Notes: a model not told the origin generated them from the sequence alone. A stretch of 64,000 nt of DNA from Nectonema munidae (GCA_030549495.1 JAUIRK010000804.1:412247-476246); one strand, 5' to 3'; counted from the first letter of the stretch, positions 1 to 13,079 are shown. Numbers and translations: made by a program.

Positions 1-1084
1 CCACAATTAAAAAATATACAAAACTTAACTTAATTTATTTGCACATGTGCATAACCATAAACAAGCAAAATATTTAACTTATCGACCAATAAGAACCCGT
101 AAGTCAATGCGATGGCTCGAGTTGCTTTTCTTCTACTAGTTTTGCAAGCCGTGGAGAAATTATGCTTACACAACATCGGAAATTGTGTTCTGGGTTTACA
201 AAACGATTTCTTGTCTTCGACTTGATTGTAAGAAAGGTATAAAACTCTTGTTCGCATTCTCATGTCGTTGGAAATATGAGAAGCTGAGGAATTGCTTTTC
301 ACTAGTGACGGATAGAAGAGACTTACATTTAACCAGAAGTTGGCTAATTTATGATTTTCACCTTCGCCGCAAGCAAATCGATGAGTTCTTCTTCACCAGT
401 TTCCACTGTGAGATCACCAGTGTTAATAGTAGTGAATGGATTCCGAATGTAAGTGCATGTTTGTGCATCACGATCATTGGAGAAGTACTGCCTGATTTCA
501 TCTTTCAACAGAAAGAGATCTTTGGTGATCTCTTGACCAAATGCAATAGTAGGCTCCCCCTCCCCAAGTGACGCCACCTTCTCACACATTCCAAACTGTC
601 TGTTCTCAATCTACAAATGGAGCCTTCGAGTAAATGCAGTCAATTTGATTGAGAAAACAATGATGTTATTTCAGCACCCTGAGAACAATTGAAATGATTC
701 ATGACTCCAAAAATATCTGACAGATAGGCAAGGTAAAAAATGAAGTTTCCATCTTCAAGGATCTTCAGAACTTCGTGATCTTTTGTTTGGAAAACTGAAG
801 CAAATCGATAAAAATAAACAATCCCGAAGATGGTAAGTTAATTAATCACAGCACTGTACCTACTAAGTCAACAGAATGTGTGCATGCTACATTATACGCA
901 TATGCACATATTTACATGTATTACAGTTGAGGAACTAAAGAAAATGAAATTTAGCCAAATTCACATTACACTACATTTCTCTGTGTGGGAATTTTTGTGA
1001 AAACAAGTACTTTTTTTGAATTTTTGAAAAATATCTCGCGTACCACTTGGAAGGCTTTCGCGTACCTCAGGTTGGGAACCACTG
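1..1084 (-). mobile_element. hAT transposon remnant, internally deleted, runs off the window start
   Basis: On the minus strand the element starts at 1084 with CAGTGGTTCCCAACCTGAGG, a typical hAT terminus (CAGNG start). About 300 bp later the sequence is already in the C-terminal third of a transposase, so the N-terminal two thirds are missing. The bases just outside the end, 1085-1092 (ctctagtg), would be the 8-bp target duplication, but the other end lies beyond the window. The element abuts the end of the REP1 repeat at 1091. Confidence 0.7.
184..786 (-). pseudogene. hAT transposase C-terminal fragment (ZBED5/SCAND3-like)
   Basis: Reading the minus strand from about 786, one frame gives LAYLSDIFGVMNHFN, then FGQEITKDLFLLKDEIRQYF and IRNPFTTINTGDLTVETGEEE in a second frame, followed by FWLNVSLFYPSL. 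This is the order seen in the C-terminal half of hAT transposases related to vertebrate ZBED5, ZBED8 and SCAND3 (LAYLADIF..LN, then a charged NPF segment, then FW...YP.L). At least one frameshift near 590 and several stops below 345 break it. The catalytic N-terminal part is absent, so it cannot encode an active enzyme. Family assignment rests on motif order recalled from that family, not on a search. Confidence 0.65.
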
Positions 1085-1090
1085 CTCTAG

Positions 1091-3129
1091 TGTCAAAAAC
1101 TGCCAATTAAAATTAAAAATTAACATTTTTCAACAAAATTTTGACATTATCTTTAGTTAACGTTATAACTTAGTCTTAGTGTCATTATTAGATACTTCCT
1201 TGAAAATTTATAATTATATATAGTTTTTTTGAACGCATAACACTTTATATATTTATTTTTTTTAATCATCGATGCTTTTTAGAAAATTTCAATCAAAATT
1301 TTGATTGATGAGAAATATATCTAATAAAATATTACTTCAAATTTTAGATAAAATGTATTACTAAATCATTCACGCTGGTTTCATTTCTCGACTCATTTGA
1401 AAATACCTATACGTGTTAATCAAATTTACGGTTTACTTCTAAAAATTATCTCTAGAAACATTCATTCAAATTTTACATGAAATATGATGGTTTCATTACC
1501 GGACTCAGATTTTGGATTTAAAGTTTCAAAATATCTGACACTGTTAATACATTTTGCAGTGTACGTCTGATAACTATATCCAAAAATATTTTCAAAATTT
1601 TAAATTAAATATCGTTTTTATAGCAAATCGACTATGCATGCATGTTTGATTTCTGTACTCCATTTTGGCTAATATGGTTAAAAAATAACTGGAAGTGTCA
1701 TTTGAATTAGTGTTGTATGCAAGAAAATAAGTAAAAAATCATTTCTGTGAAATTTTATAAGAAAATCTATATATTTGTAATATAGTAAAAATATATTTTT
1801 TTAATATATTTTGGCATATAAAACTTTCTTCAATCATCGTGAGTATGAAATATTTATTTTATAAAAAGAAAAAGAAAACACATTATAAAATCTTTTGAAG
1901 ATTAGTCTTGAACCTATTTTTCTTTAGTTTTGAACCTATTTTTCTTGAGCGAAGGAAGCAAGTTGAAAACAAATTGAAATGAGAACGTGTGATCAAAAGA
2001 AATAATTTTAAAAAAGAAGTATGCATCTTGAACTAGAAAGTGGTGTATTGATCTAATATTGGGTGCTTCAAAAAAGATTTTAACCTTGAAAAAGAAGTTC
2101 ATTTTTTATAAAAGAAAAATCTTTAAATCTATAGCTTATCAACTAAGATTACAATTATCATTTGACTAAGATGGATAGGAAATCTAAAACTTTTGAATAG
2201 ATCAGAGTTATCAAAACTGTCACAGATGCCAATATGTGAAGATTTATTCACTATGAAGATAATTTTAAATTTAAATTTAATATGACCATCTTTTTCGTTT
2301 GAGTCAAAAAGAGAGTCAGTCTTTTAGATGAAGAAGGTGGACAACTTTTTGTAATTGAACAATAAACATCACGAATAATTTCATCAGAAAAAAAACTTTT
2401 GAACTGGGTTTGTTTTAGAAATGTTTAGGCGGAATCTGTTGATATCACCTGATACAAGATACTGATAAAAAAAAAGCCTAACATCATCAAGAAGATTCTT
2501 TAATCAGAATGCCTTGAGAGTAGGTAAAATATGTTCAAAATAAATCCTTAAAAAAGTTTTTTGGAACACAGTTTAGACTACAAACCGATAAAGAAATTAT
2601 AGCCAAAAGAACGAAGGTCCTATCGAGATGCCTAATTTACTGACAAATGAAATATTTTATATGAATTAAACTCCAAAAGTTTCTTTATTAAATAAATTAA
2701 GAAGATAATTAGCAGAGAAATACTGCAAGTAGAATTTATTTTGAAGTATATGTTTGACAGATTTAATCGATTTTTTGACATGTTTAATTGATTTTCATAA
2801 AAAAAAACATCACCACTAAATTCTACCTACTTGAAAATAGGTATATATGTATAAAATACTTTTTATAAGAATAAAATTTATAATTTTTTCATGGGCTGTC
2901 ATATTTAAAATATTTTTGTCAGCTTGGCTGATTTTCATTAAAAAAAAAGAACATTATCAGTAAACTAACAACACTTGAAAAAGTGTATATGTGTGTAAAA
3001 AACTTTATTTAATATTTACATAAAAAGTATATATCAGATTAAAAATATTTATAAAAACTTATCTGAGAATAAGAGGGGTAAATTTACGCTACTCAGCACT
3101 GAGCGGAGAAAATTTGTCCAGCACTAATA
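1091..3129 (-). repeat. REP1, short copy: unknown element with two tandem arrays
   Basis: The reverse complement of this stretch matches the plus strand at 56.7-63.2 kb almost throughout. It starts with tattagtgctgg at 3129, then has about two units of array A (2.8-3.05 kb), a middle of about 1.1 kb, about three units of array B (1.27-1.69 kb) and an end block finishing in gtttttgaca at 1091. No open frame longer than about 60 codons is shared, and I recognise no protein. Length is 2.04 kb against about 3.9 kb for the other copy, the difference lying mostly in the arrays. It may be a non-autonomous DNA element (Helitron/Helentron-like elements often carry tandem cores), but no diagnostic ends were seen. 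Confidence 0.8.
1270..1690 (-). repeat. REP1 array B, about 3 units of ~148 bp
   Basis: On the minus strand the phrase resembling tataaaaacatatatttcat, then ttttggagacaatttttaga, then a caaatttgattgacac block, recurs about 2.7 times with a spacing near 130-148 bp. The same unit occurs about nine times at 61.7-63.0 kb on the plus strand. Confidence 0.7.
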
Positions 3130-3552
3130 AGATAATCCATAAAGAATATCATATATTATATATATCAGTGACATTATAAAATACTAATTTATATACAAGA
3201 AAATAGTAATCATTCAAACTGATTCTGCATTTTGAAATTATAAATGTTTATCAAATTTTTTGAATTTTGCACAAACTATATTATTTCAAATTAACTTTCT
3301 TAAATCGTTATATAAAAAATTAAAAAGCATAGTAATATGCAATGATTGAATATTGGAGGCATTTGTTCGCAAGGTAAAAAACAAACAACACTTTTTGACC
3401 TTGTTTGATTGTTATTTCTTTTTGATTATTCTCAAAAGTTCAATACCTCTTTTAAATATCGTATTTTTAACCGGATGCGATTTTAAGGTACGAAAAAAAA
3501 GTTAATTATGAAAATAGGAATTTTTTTTAAACCGTAACGTAGACCATCGCTG
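3130..3552 (+). repeat. REP2 copy A (partial)
   Basis: This matches 30.1-30.83 kb in the same orientation: both have ataatcc..gaatatcatatattata near the start, a shared aaggtaaaaaac block, and the same end, aaaccgtaacgtag(a/g)ccatc(g/a)ctg. Read on the minus strand the end is CAGTGATGGCCTACG-like, a hAT-type terminus. The left part is missing here because REP1 begins at 3129. Non-coding and possibly a non-autonomous hAT. Confidence 0.65.
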
Positions 3553-4242
3553 CTTATTCTCGACAACGCGTCATCTCACTCATACAACCTACAATGAACT
3601 CTTTTTCTTACCAGCTTTAAAGAAAAGTACAAACAAGTAGTTTAAAGATTATAATAGACTCAATTGACACAAACACAACATAATATACTACAATCTCGAG
3701 CGTGATTGGGCCTCTGTCCCTCACACAATTACAAACTGCTTCAAGCAAGCAACATTTACCACAAACAACAAGAGCATCATTGGTGTTGACTGATGAATAA
3801 AATGAAATCCCACTTTCAAATTTAGTAGTAGAGATAAAGAACGGAAACATCTGAATCTAAAAAGGATGAATACATCATAAAGAGATGACCAATTGATCGA
3901 AACTCTAAAACCCCTTTCTGTATCCTCGGCTGTAGGACATTATGAACAGTTAGGAGAATTTATTCAGGCTCAAAGTTAGGCTGGTGAATTGCATAATTGT
4001 CTAAACACCATTAAACAAAGACAATCATCTTGTAAAAAACAATCATGAACAAAGGATATCTTCCCCCTTTAATTCATTTTATGTCTGTATACAATTGTTC
4101 TTGTTTATTTTTATAAAATAAAATATATTCAAAATAATTTTTCTAAAGTTTTGCTCTCTTAACTTAGACCATGCAGAGTATTATAGAATAGTCATGATCA
4201 TAAATGTATTCATTTAACAAAATGTAGAGCATTAAACAGCAT
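3553..4242. other. AT-rich stretch without a supported feature
   Basis: A 77-codon minus-strand open frame (3617-3850) has slightly higher GC than its surroundings but no recognisable domain, no convincing splice sites and no repeat partner in the window. I do not call it a gene. Confidence 0.4.
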
Positions 4243-4440
4243 TACAGCGCAACTTCGTTTAGCTCGAACTTTGTATAACTTGAAATACTTCGATGGGTCC
4301 CCAGGACTTTGAGTTATTGGAAAAAACCAACTGTATAAAATGTTTGGAAAGAGTTGGTAAGTGAGTAGGTGGAATTGGTTTTGGTGCAAATTGATTCATA
4401 CCTCATATTACTTGAAAGCATAACGAAGTTACAAGCTTTT
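4243..4440. mobile_element. Tc1/pogo-like MITE candidate
   Basis: The left end has gcgcaacttcgtttagctcg. The right end read backwards has gcttgtaacttcgttatgct. These imperfect inverted ends enclose about 190 bp of non-coding sequence with a cttgaaatacttcg phrase, a style common in pogo/Tigger-derived MITEs. No clean TA duplication was identified. Confidence 0.35.
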
Positions 4441-6971
4441 GAATTTAGTTTAACATTTCCAATTTCAATAGGTTAAGTTATAAAGCGATCGTTTTCTGAT
4501 TCTAAATGAATTAAAAAATATCTTCAAAACACTACAAGTGAAGAAAAGCTTTTTAGCTTAGTCTTAATTTCAATTGAAAAAAAAATGTTAAAAAATTGAT
4601 GGGAAAAAGATGTTTTTACTAATAGATGAATTTTGCAACAAAATAAGAGCTAAATTTTTATTCAAATAAATTGCTTCAAATTTTTTTTAATTCAGAAATT
4701 TAATTAATTCAAAACTTTTAATTTAAAGCTTAATCATTTTTTAAATAATGTTGTCAACTGATTTTATTACATACTTTTTTCTTACATTAGCAAAAATAAA
4801 AGAAAAAACAACGCAAAATAGTTAATTACATATAAATTTAGTTTATTGCATGCATATAGTGAACATCACGAGTAGCTACTGATACATGTTCATACACAGA
4901 ATAAAAGTCCATTGTTAAAAATGAGAAAAAACTCTTAAAAATTATTATCAAAACAAATTGAAAATCTGAAAATTGTAATTCATTTTGCAAGAAAATTATT
5001 TAAAAAATTGAATCCTAAAACTTATAATCACAAAAAAAAAAGAAAAGTGGTGCACTGAACAAAACAGTTACAGTATGTTAGAGACGTCACTGAAAGCTTT
5101 GAGCTTGACAGTGGGTTCCATTGGAATTTTGGGCGTGCTGCGCCCCATAGGCTTGTGAGTTTTTTGTATAATTTATTTTGCCACACTGTGATAAACTTTA
5201 CTAGGATACCAAGCCCATGAGATCAACATTCTTGGAATAGGGTTTGGGTGCAAAATTCTTTTTAAAAAAAATCCTTGAAACGTTTCTTTTAACTTCTGTT
5301 CCATAGGTTTGTATCTACTTTGAATGTTAAAATCTTGAAAAAAGACGTTGATTTTCTGAAAACCGCCTTTTTTCAACGTCATTTTTTATTTAAATAAAGG
5401 ACTCAATAAAAATTTTGAAAAATTGAACTCTTTTTGAATTCTATTTTTCGATTGACCAATTTGAACTGAATCTCGAGCTGAAATTGAACATAAAGTATCA
5501 TTAACTCTTTGATTCTTTCAAAAATTTAGCATCTATTAGGTATAAGTAAAAAATTCTCTTTTGAAGATAGATATTCTAAAATATTAGAAACAATTATATT
5601 AAATAAATGCCACATGCATCCCTCTACTTTTGAACACCACAAAGCATCTGCCATTTTGCGTCAATCAAAGAATAAATTAGTGTGATTGGAAGAAAACTTA
5701 GACTAAGTGATAATTCAAGCATAAGTAAAAATATTATTATTACCTCGCAAAATCTCCACAAAAGTGAAATAATTTTGTATTTAAACTTGTTTTCCTTTTA
5801 TAAATTACTGGGAAACAAATAATCGAAATATTCTATTTTAATAAAATGATAGGTGGTTTGGAAAAAAGTTTCAATAAAGCATGATGGAATGTGAAAATGA
5901 ACAGTGTGCGTGTATAAGAGCGTTTTGTAGGTTGAAAGCAATAAAAAGTTATACCATGGCTAAATTGCGTCTTTAGAAATCCCAGTGGAGAATGCAAGAT
6001 TAAATGATAAAATATTTTTCTCCATCAATAACAAAAAGGATGAAAAAAGAAGACATGTATGGAGGGAATATAGTGATGCGTGATTAAAATAAAAATACAA
6101 TTATATACTGATTATGATCTGATGATACTTCAACTTACCATTATATTAGTACTTTGGTGTCTCCTTGTATCAACTAAAACTATTTAAAATGGATTTGGAA
6201 AGTGTGTTTTTCCTCACAAATGCAAATAACACAGAACTGCAACACTTCGTCGCATAAAATTTCGCCACACGACACTTTCCCGATTCAAAATATTTTTTAG
6301 TTGAGTATCGTACACATGAAACTAAAATTTATCTAACTCTAAATATGGAGTTTCTAATATAAAAATAAATTCTTATTTCACGCAAAATGGAAAAAGTTAG
6401 TTCAACAATATTAAAGACATTGCAAGAACAAGTCATCTATTTCATCTTTCTCACTTTGCGCAATTGACACAAATTTTCTTCATATTACTAATTCAAACTA
6501 ATCTTTTAAATGTAAAAAAGTATGTAACAGAGTTTAGAAAAAGTATTTCAAAAAGATACTATGCAAACATATCACTTGATTTTGCGTGATGAGTGAGAAA
6601 AAACTACCTTCTTCTCCGAGCTTTTTCAAGGTAAAAAATTTGGACTTCAGGACGCATTTTTTTACTAATTTAATATCATCATTTATTACTAAGCAAGTCA
6701 AATACCATTAACAACAAATAAAAATTAATTATACACATATAAAGCATGGACATTTGTCGTAATAAAAATTTGTTAAGATGAGTTTTTCAATAACGAATGT
6801 AAAGTTGAGTTCGTGAGTGAGAGTAGGCTATACTCGTATCTTGTTTTTTTTTACTCTTATACAAAAGATGCAAAAATTTACAATGTTTTAAAAGAGATGG
6901 TGGCCAGCATTTGAAAATACTGAGAGCCGCATGAACCCAGTAGGCCGCAAATTGGACAATACTGTATAGAG
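4441..6971. other. 2.5 kb of AT-rich non-coding sequence
   Basis: Only short spurious frames on both strands. There is a slightly GC-richer patch at 5080-5160 and a 69-codon minus frame at 5173-5382, neither with recognisable motifs. No tandem or inverted repeat stands out. Confidence 0.4.
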
Positions 6972-7532
6972 CAGAGGTACTCAATTGGCGGCCCGCGGTC
7001 CGAATTCGGACCTTTTGAGTGTTGTATTTGGACCTCAGCGAACATTATTATTAAGAATTTCAATCATTATTTATTATTAAAATGAACATTGATTTGTTAA
7101 TTAAATTATATGATTTGTTAATTAAATTATAATTTTATTATTAAGAATTAACACAAAGTACAATATAATTTATTTCCATTGGAAATGTTATTTTCCTAAA
7201 CTAAGCTTTATCTTATCTTTATCTTTGTCATTTTTCTCACTAAAATCTTGTTGTAGTGTTGATTTTTTCATTAGTAAAGTCTTCAATCGTAAATCCTAGT
7301 CTTGTTATATTTTAGCTTCAAAATTCGATATTTTTATTATTTCCACGTTTTCTAAAATAGTAGAAATAATATAAAGAGTGAATATGAAATTAATAAGAAT
7401 CATATGCTTTACTATTCTTTTCTGAGATGGTTGTTTTATTTTCTTTATTTCATGTAATAAAAATTTTTGGACCTATGCATACATTGTAACTTGTTTAACT
7501 GGACCTTTGCTTATAATAGTTGAGTAGCCCTG
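6972..7532. mobile_element. hAT MITE, 561 bp
   Basis: The left end is CAGAGGTACTCAATTGGCGG. The right end reversed is CAGGGCTACTCAACTATTAT. CAG(A/G)G(G/C)TACTCAA is therefore a shared hAT-type inverted terminus. The flanks ctgtatagag and ctgtagag look like an 8-bp target duplication with a 2-bp insertion on the left. A GC-rich cggcccgcggtcc patch follows the left end, and ggacct phrases recur at both ends. No coding capacity. Confidence 0.75.
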
Positions 7533-10503
7533 CTGTAGAGTGACCCGCTTTTATAAAATGAATAAACGTATATGTGTAGTGTAGTTCAGGTTTTAGTTAT
7601 TCGTAGTAAAAAGTTGTATCAAAATTAGTTTTTTTTGCTTTTAGAAAAAATATAAAGTTTTATTTTATTCAAAAAGTTCCTATTTTTCTGAATCCTAGAA
7701 AAAAAAAGTATAACAATATTGGATTAGGATATGCGTGATTCTCTGTTAACCTTTTTTAATTAAAAAAAGAAAATTTGATTACTGGTAAAAATGAAGTGAC
7801 ACAAAAATAGAAGCGATGCTTGAAAATTCCTTAAAGTTGACGCCGTAGGCGAAATTGACAATCATCGGGAAAAAAATTAAAATAAAAAAAATTCAGTGGT
7901 TCAATCTGTAATGACATATTTGATTTTTAGAAATGTCACTCAAACCCCGTGTTTTTCAAAAGGAAACAAAGGAACTATTGAATCAAAAAATTTTAGAGAT
8001 AATATGACAAAGCGAGGAATTGAGATGTTTACTTGTTTGGAGTTATTATTCTTTTAAAAATAACATAACCCTCATAATAACACAATAATGCACAAACTCA
8101 AAACTTCGTTTAAATAATAATTTATCTAAACTTTCTACACGGAAATTGTTTCTATTGACAAATAGAGTATATGTATTATCTTTTTGTATTATGAAGAAAC
8201 TTTACGATTTATATCCGACAATTTTTACAAATTTTATATTCAAAATATAAAGAATCAATATTGTTGTTAAATAAATTATTTATGATGGAGGTATCATATG
8301 GTGTATCGTCATAAGGCGCCATTTATATTTGTACAACATTAAGTGTGCCAAAAAATAGAAAAGTTTGAGAAACACTGCTCTAATCTTTTGTTTTTCTTTC
8401 ATGAATAGTTAAACGTCAAGGCAAGGAAATTTCAGCTTAGCTGGAATAATAAACTAATGAAAGAAGGACGCATTTAAAAATTTTTTTCGTTAATGATATT
8501 TTGTTTATAAACAGTGAGATGGAAAGAGTTAAATAGTAATAAATAATTTTTTTCGCAAAAAATTTACTAATTTATTAATTTGTTTAAAAATTAACTTACA
8601 ATGGTCAGTGCGTTTTTTTTGTAGTTTTCTAATTTTTTTGTAATATTGCTATTTTTTATAATTGTCATGTACATTATTTGTTTTAGTTAGGAACCATATT
8701 TTTAATTGGTTTTAAAATTCTATAAGTTTTGTGCAAGTTTGGTGGACGGTGAGTACCCAAATCCAAATCTTTTGTTGGTACGGTAGGATCCGGTTAAGAT
8801 TTTTGTAGATATGGACGGATGCAAGAAGAAAAAACTTGCTCATGCATGACCCTACTAGTGTGACATACTCATACACGCACGCAAAGGAACAATCTTGATA
8901 TTGACTATTAGAGACATTTTTCTAGTTAAAAAGTTCTTTTGTATCTTAATATTGTTGGAAATTAAAATAAAATCACACAATATTTATTTTTAAATGAAAA
9001 CAATGAATATATTTTTACAAAAAAAATCAAATTGTAAAAAAACTAATTAAATTTTAAAAAATCACCCAAAAAGGATTCTCCTGTATTTAGTTTAGTTTTA
9101 ACAATTGATAAATTATTCATTTTTGTTAGTTAATGGATCTACTGAGCAAACAAAGTCTTTAAGTTCTTTGAAATTATTTTTTGCAGTTTCACGTTAAATA
9201 AAGTTTGTTAACCAGTTTTTTATTGGATGTGCACGCGACTTGCAATGACGAATTTTAACACCATTCATGCATCTTGGATTTTTAGACCTTCATATAATAA
9301 ACGGTGTTAACTTTTCACCCGTTGTGCTAGGCGCGCAACAAGGCGGTCAGATACTCTTTCGAAGTATTTGTGCCGCTGTGACTATTTTTGATTTGGTCGC
9401 AAACATTTTTAACGTTTAAAAGGCAAAAAAATGCCGTATGTCATAGGTAAAAATACTTTTCCTAATTTTTATAAATTCTTTGCATCCAGTCTTCTACTAT
9501 TTTTTTCGTACAGGTCAGCCTTATCTCCTGAAAGCGAGTAGTATTTTATGAGGTAGGGTGATTTCCAAGAACAAATCACTAAGACGGTAGACTCAAATTA
9601 AATATATCGCATATTTTGCTGAATTCCGCTGTTAGAGAGGATGAGGGGAAATTTTGGGCTGGTGCTTGAGCAAATCATTCATACATCATTTGGTTCAACC
9701 TATATAGGATTAAATATTTGACCATTTAATCAATAAGTCTATTTTTGATGAAATCTTCCATCTTGGAAAAACTTTTAAATCATGTAAGAAGTGAAATAGA
9801 AAAAAGGCAATTTTGTCATTGACATCATAGTCCTGCCTTTCTTAAAATGCAGTATCGATCCTATATATTTGTTTGCCTTCCAGTTTATTTAAAATAGTTA
9901 TTTTTGTAAATAGAAATATATTAGAAATTCAGTATACTGTGAATTACTTTTTAAAAATCAATGATAACCACGTATTTATGATTATTCTTTCATAATCTCT
10001 CTATACTTTTTAATAACCTCCCTTAAAATAATTTTCTGAATACACCGTTGTTTATAATTCAAAAAGCTTTTAAAAGTCGTAAACTCCTGTCCACCCCCAC
10101 TGCTGAAAATTATTCACTTGACTAAAATTCTTGACCATGTCTATCACACATGTTAAGTGTGAAAAGCACACCAATATACAAATGGTTACACGTACATAAG
10201 AAAAAATTAAATGTACATTTTTGACTAGAATTATATTACAAGATGCGATATCAAAATAATTAAGTCACATCCTTAATTAAAGGTTCTATTTTATCATTTA
10301 TTTCTACCATAAACCATACGAAACTTGTTATATGTTTTTAGTACATTTCCTTTTAAAACATAATACCACTGAACACAATCTGTTGGTTAAAAAGTTACAA
10401 GAAATTATATTGCTACAACGTTCACTTAGACATTATCTTTTGTTATTTCAGCATAACCATTGTTTGAATAAATTTCTTTCTTACCACTCATTTTGAAACT
10501 TTG
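7533..10503. other. 3 kb AT-rich gap with one orphan hAT-like end
   Basis: No gene seen. At 8361-8377 the sequence aagtttgagaaacactg, reversed CAGTGTTTCTCAAACTT, is a common hAT terminus, but I could not find its partner. The block at 9290-9400 is a little GC-richer without a recognisable frame. Confidence 0.4.
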
Positions 10504-10948
10504 AGGCACAATTGGTGATCTAAAAACAAAAACTAAAAGGGCTAAATGAAATTTTTAAGTAATATCAGCATATGCACCTCAAGCAGGTTGTAAGGAAGAA
10601 GAGGAGTTGGCTTTTATGCAAAATTTAGAAGGTATGATTGACGAAGTAATGGAGAATGAAAGTGTGACCATGGGAGCTGACTTGAATGGACATGTGGGTC
10701 AGGGGCGCACATCCTCAAAATTATTGGGGGGGGGGGGGGGGGATTTTTTCTTGCAATTTTCAAAATTAGTGGTCTGGAAATACCACGGGAGACCAAATAT
10801 TCAAGCAATCCTTTAAAATACAGTGTATTCAGCGCATACCTAAAGTCCTAAATTTAAAGACTACTTTATATTTTTTTTACAAAATTTGAGAATTTAAATA
10901 CTATACTTCCAGCAAAAATATTTTAATTAAATTTGCATATCGAATATA

Positions 10949-11579
10949 GTGCGCAGAAAAAATGCCCCCGGAAAAAATGCCCACAATAAAAAGTAGGAAA
11001 ATATGCCCCCAATTAAAAAGTAGGAAAAAATGCCCCAATTAAAAAGTAGGAAAAAATGCCCCAATTTAAAATTAGGAAAAAATGCCTCAACACAAAAATA
11101 TTCAAAAAATTATTAATTAAAATTTTTAAAAAAGATATTTCAAATAAAGATTTCTTGTAAAAAAAAAAGTTAACTTTTCATCCAAAACATTTAAAATTTA
11201 ATTAAAGTAAACTAAAAAACTCAGCATACGACAATTTTTTAAATACAAAAAAATTTTTTATAAAACAGCAAATATTTTTGGACTTTGTGTGCATCAGAAC
11301 ACTTTCTAAATATAATTTGTATTTTAATTGATTTTAAAAACACATTCCCACAAATCTGCACCTTTGCTATTGTTTTCAAGAACTTTATAAAGAAAAAACC
11401 CTATAGATTAAGAAATTTAGCCTTTCAAAACGGTACCAAATAAAAATATTTATATAATTTAAAAAATCCTGAAAATCAAAAATTAGGGGGCATTTTTTCC
11501 TACTTTTTAATTGGGGGCATTTTTTCTGGAGGAATTTTTCCCGGAGGCATTTTTTCCGGGGGCATTTTTACCTACAACC
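10949..11579. mobile_element. Fold-back/MULE-like MITE (631 bp) with 10-bp duplication
   Basis: Both ends consist of repeats of the phrase aaaaaatgcccccggaaaaa and aattaaaaagtaggaaaaaa, in direct copies at 10.95-11.09 kb and inverted copies at 11.48-11.58 kb. The 10 bp atcgaatata flank it exactly on both sides (10939-10948, 11580-11589). A 9-10-bp duplication with long, internally repetitive inverted ends fits Mutator-like or Drosophila FB-like fold-back elements. There is no coding sequence in the ~390-bp centre. Confidence 0.7.
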
Positions 11580-12083
11580 ATCGAATATACAGTAGTTTAA
11601 AAAAATCCAAAAATGTTAGGGGGTGGAATAGGCTTTTCATTTGAAAAATGAAGTAGTCTACCAGGCACATTACAGTAATTGATGAAAGGATATTTGATTC
11701 ATAGAGAAAACAAATAACTGAAGGTTGGATAGTTTTATGAGTGAATGTAGTCTAAAGGCAAAGAGTCTACTAGACACCCTGCGATGTTTATATGAAAAAA
11801 TGTTATTGATTCAGGGACAAGGGTATAAAATGAAGTTATAATTGTGCAAACAAAAATAAAACAAAAAATTAAGATCGCATTATTTTATTTTACTCAGCAT
11901 CATTCAAAAATAGTTTAAAAGCTAAATTGATACAAGCTACAAAAAGTAAAATAACTGTTAATATTTTGCAATGATTTGCCTTTTATAATAAATTTTAAGG
12001 AAAAAAAAGTCTATCAGAAAAAGTTATAAAGCTTCAACAAAAACTAAAAAATTTTAGAGCATAACTTAAGTTTTTTGAAACAG
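11580..12083. other. hAT interior, no gene
   Basis: AT-rich sequence of the host hAT. It contains short similar phrases about a shared agtctac motif (11651, 11767) but no readable protein. Confidence 0.35.
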
Positions 12084-12689
12084 CAGGCATGTCAAACTTG
12101 GAGTCCCATGAGGGCCAAACGAGTGAGTTTGTGTTCTTATGAGGGCCGCACTCCTACAATTATATTTAAAGTTGTTCAATAAAAATTATTGCAGAATATT
12201 TTACTTTTAACTTAGAAGCATGTAATGGTTTGATTATATTCAAAAATGCAAGTACAAAGTCATGTATAGTTAAACAAAATAATTTAATTAAAAAATTAGC
12301 AAGGATATAAATCTGTTCTTTATTTTAATATAAAAAAAGTTTATAAGGCAACATACATGGCCCACATGTATTTCAAATGAAATGCACATAAATTACAATA
12401 GTTCAAAATAAACATTTATTATTAATTATTCAAATACTTTACATGTTCTTGTCCCGAGGCTTGACACCTCTTGTTATTGTCAATCTTTGCTATGTCTGGC
12501 TGAAATTTTTGTGCAGTGCGAACTTTTATAAGAGATGATAAGTGAAAATCAGTCAACCTAGTTCTCTGAGAAGTCTAAATCTACACTTATACATAAAATT
12601 ATAATTAATAATACTGTAATCTATGTGGGCCGCAAATCTGCTTGTAATAGGCCGCATGCGGCCCGCGGGCCGCATGTTTGACATGGCTG
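12084..12689. mobile_element. hAT MITE (606 bp) nested in the 10.7-13.8 kb hAT
   Basis: The left end is CAGGCATGTCAAACTTGGAG and the right end reversed is CAGCCATGTCAAACATGCGG. Both ends carry gggccgca phrases, and the right one is a GC palindrome around gcggcccgcgggccgc. Possible eroded 8-bp duplication: tgaaacag / ccctacag. No coding sequence in between. Confidence 0.65.
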
Positions 12690-12699
12690 CCCTACAGCA

Positions 12700-12855
12700 T
12701 ACTCTATAGGTGGCATGGCAGGTTGTTTGAGATGATGGACATAGCATGGAAGCCTCTGGATTCGATTTCTCATCGATACGAATTTGTTCATAGTTTGACA
12801 TAAGCGTTACATCAGTGCCTTGTCAATGAAAATACATCCGCTGCACCTTACCTTT
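12700..12855 (+). mobile_element. tRNA-derived SINE copy
   Basis: A B-box-like ggattcgatttct at 12758 follows a tRNA-like head. About 60 bp later comes the tail gcgttacatcagtgccttg, then tcaatgaaaatacatccgct and caccttacctttt. The same tail occurs at 24.96, 27.94 and 31.19 kb. Not a functional tRNA: no acceptor stem can be drawn. Confidence 0.55.
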
Positions 12856-13079
12856 TACTCAAAATTGAAAAATTTGCTACATAATTAACATAAGAGAGAA
12901 AGAAAACAAAATAAACTAATAAAGCTTTTCACTATTTTAAAATGGAACCGTCTGTTCTCAGAATAATTTAAAAATAATAGGAGGCATAAAGAATTAGAGT
13001 TTATTTGATATTTTCAAGTTTTTATAAGCAACAAAAGCCAACGTTTAAGTAGCTAGCCCTTATAAATTATTTAAATAAC

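Noticed and set aside
3617-3850. 77-codon minus-strand frame (MFPFFISTTKFESG...) as a gene
   Set aside because: No homology recognised, no splice sites or neighbours to support it; slightly higher GC alone is not enough.
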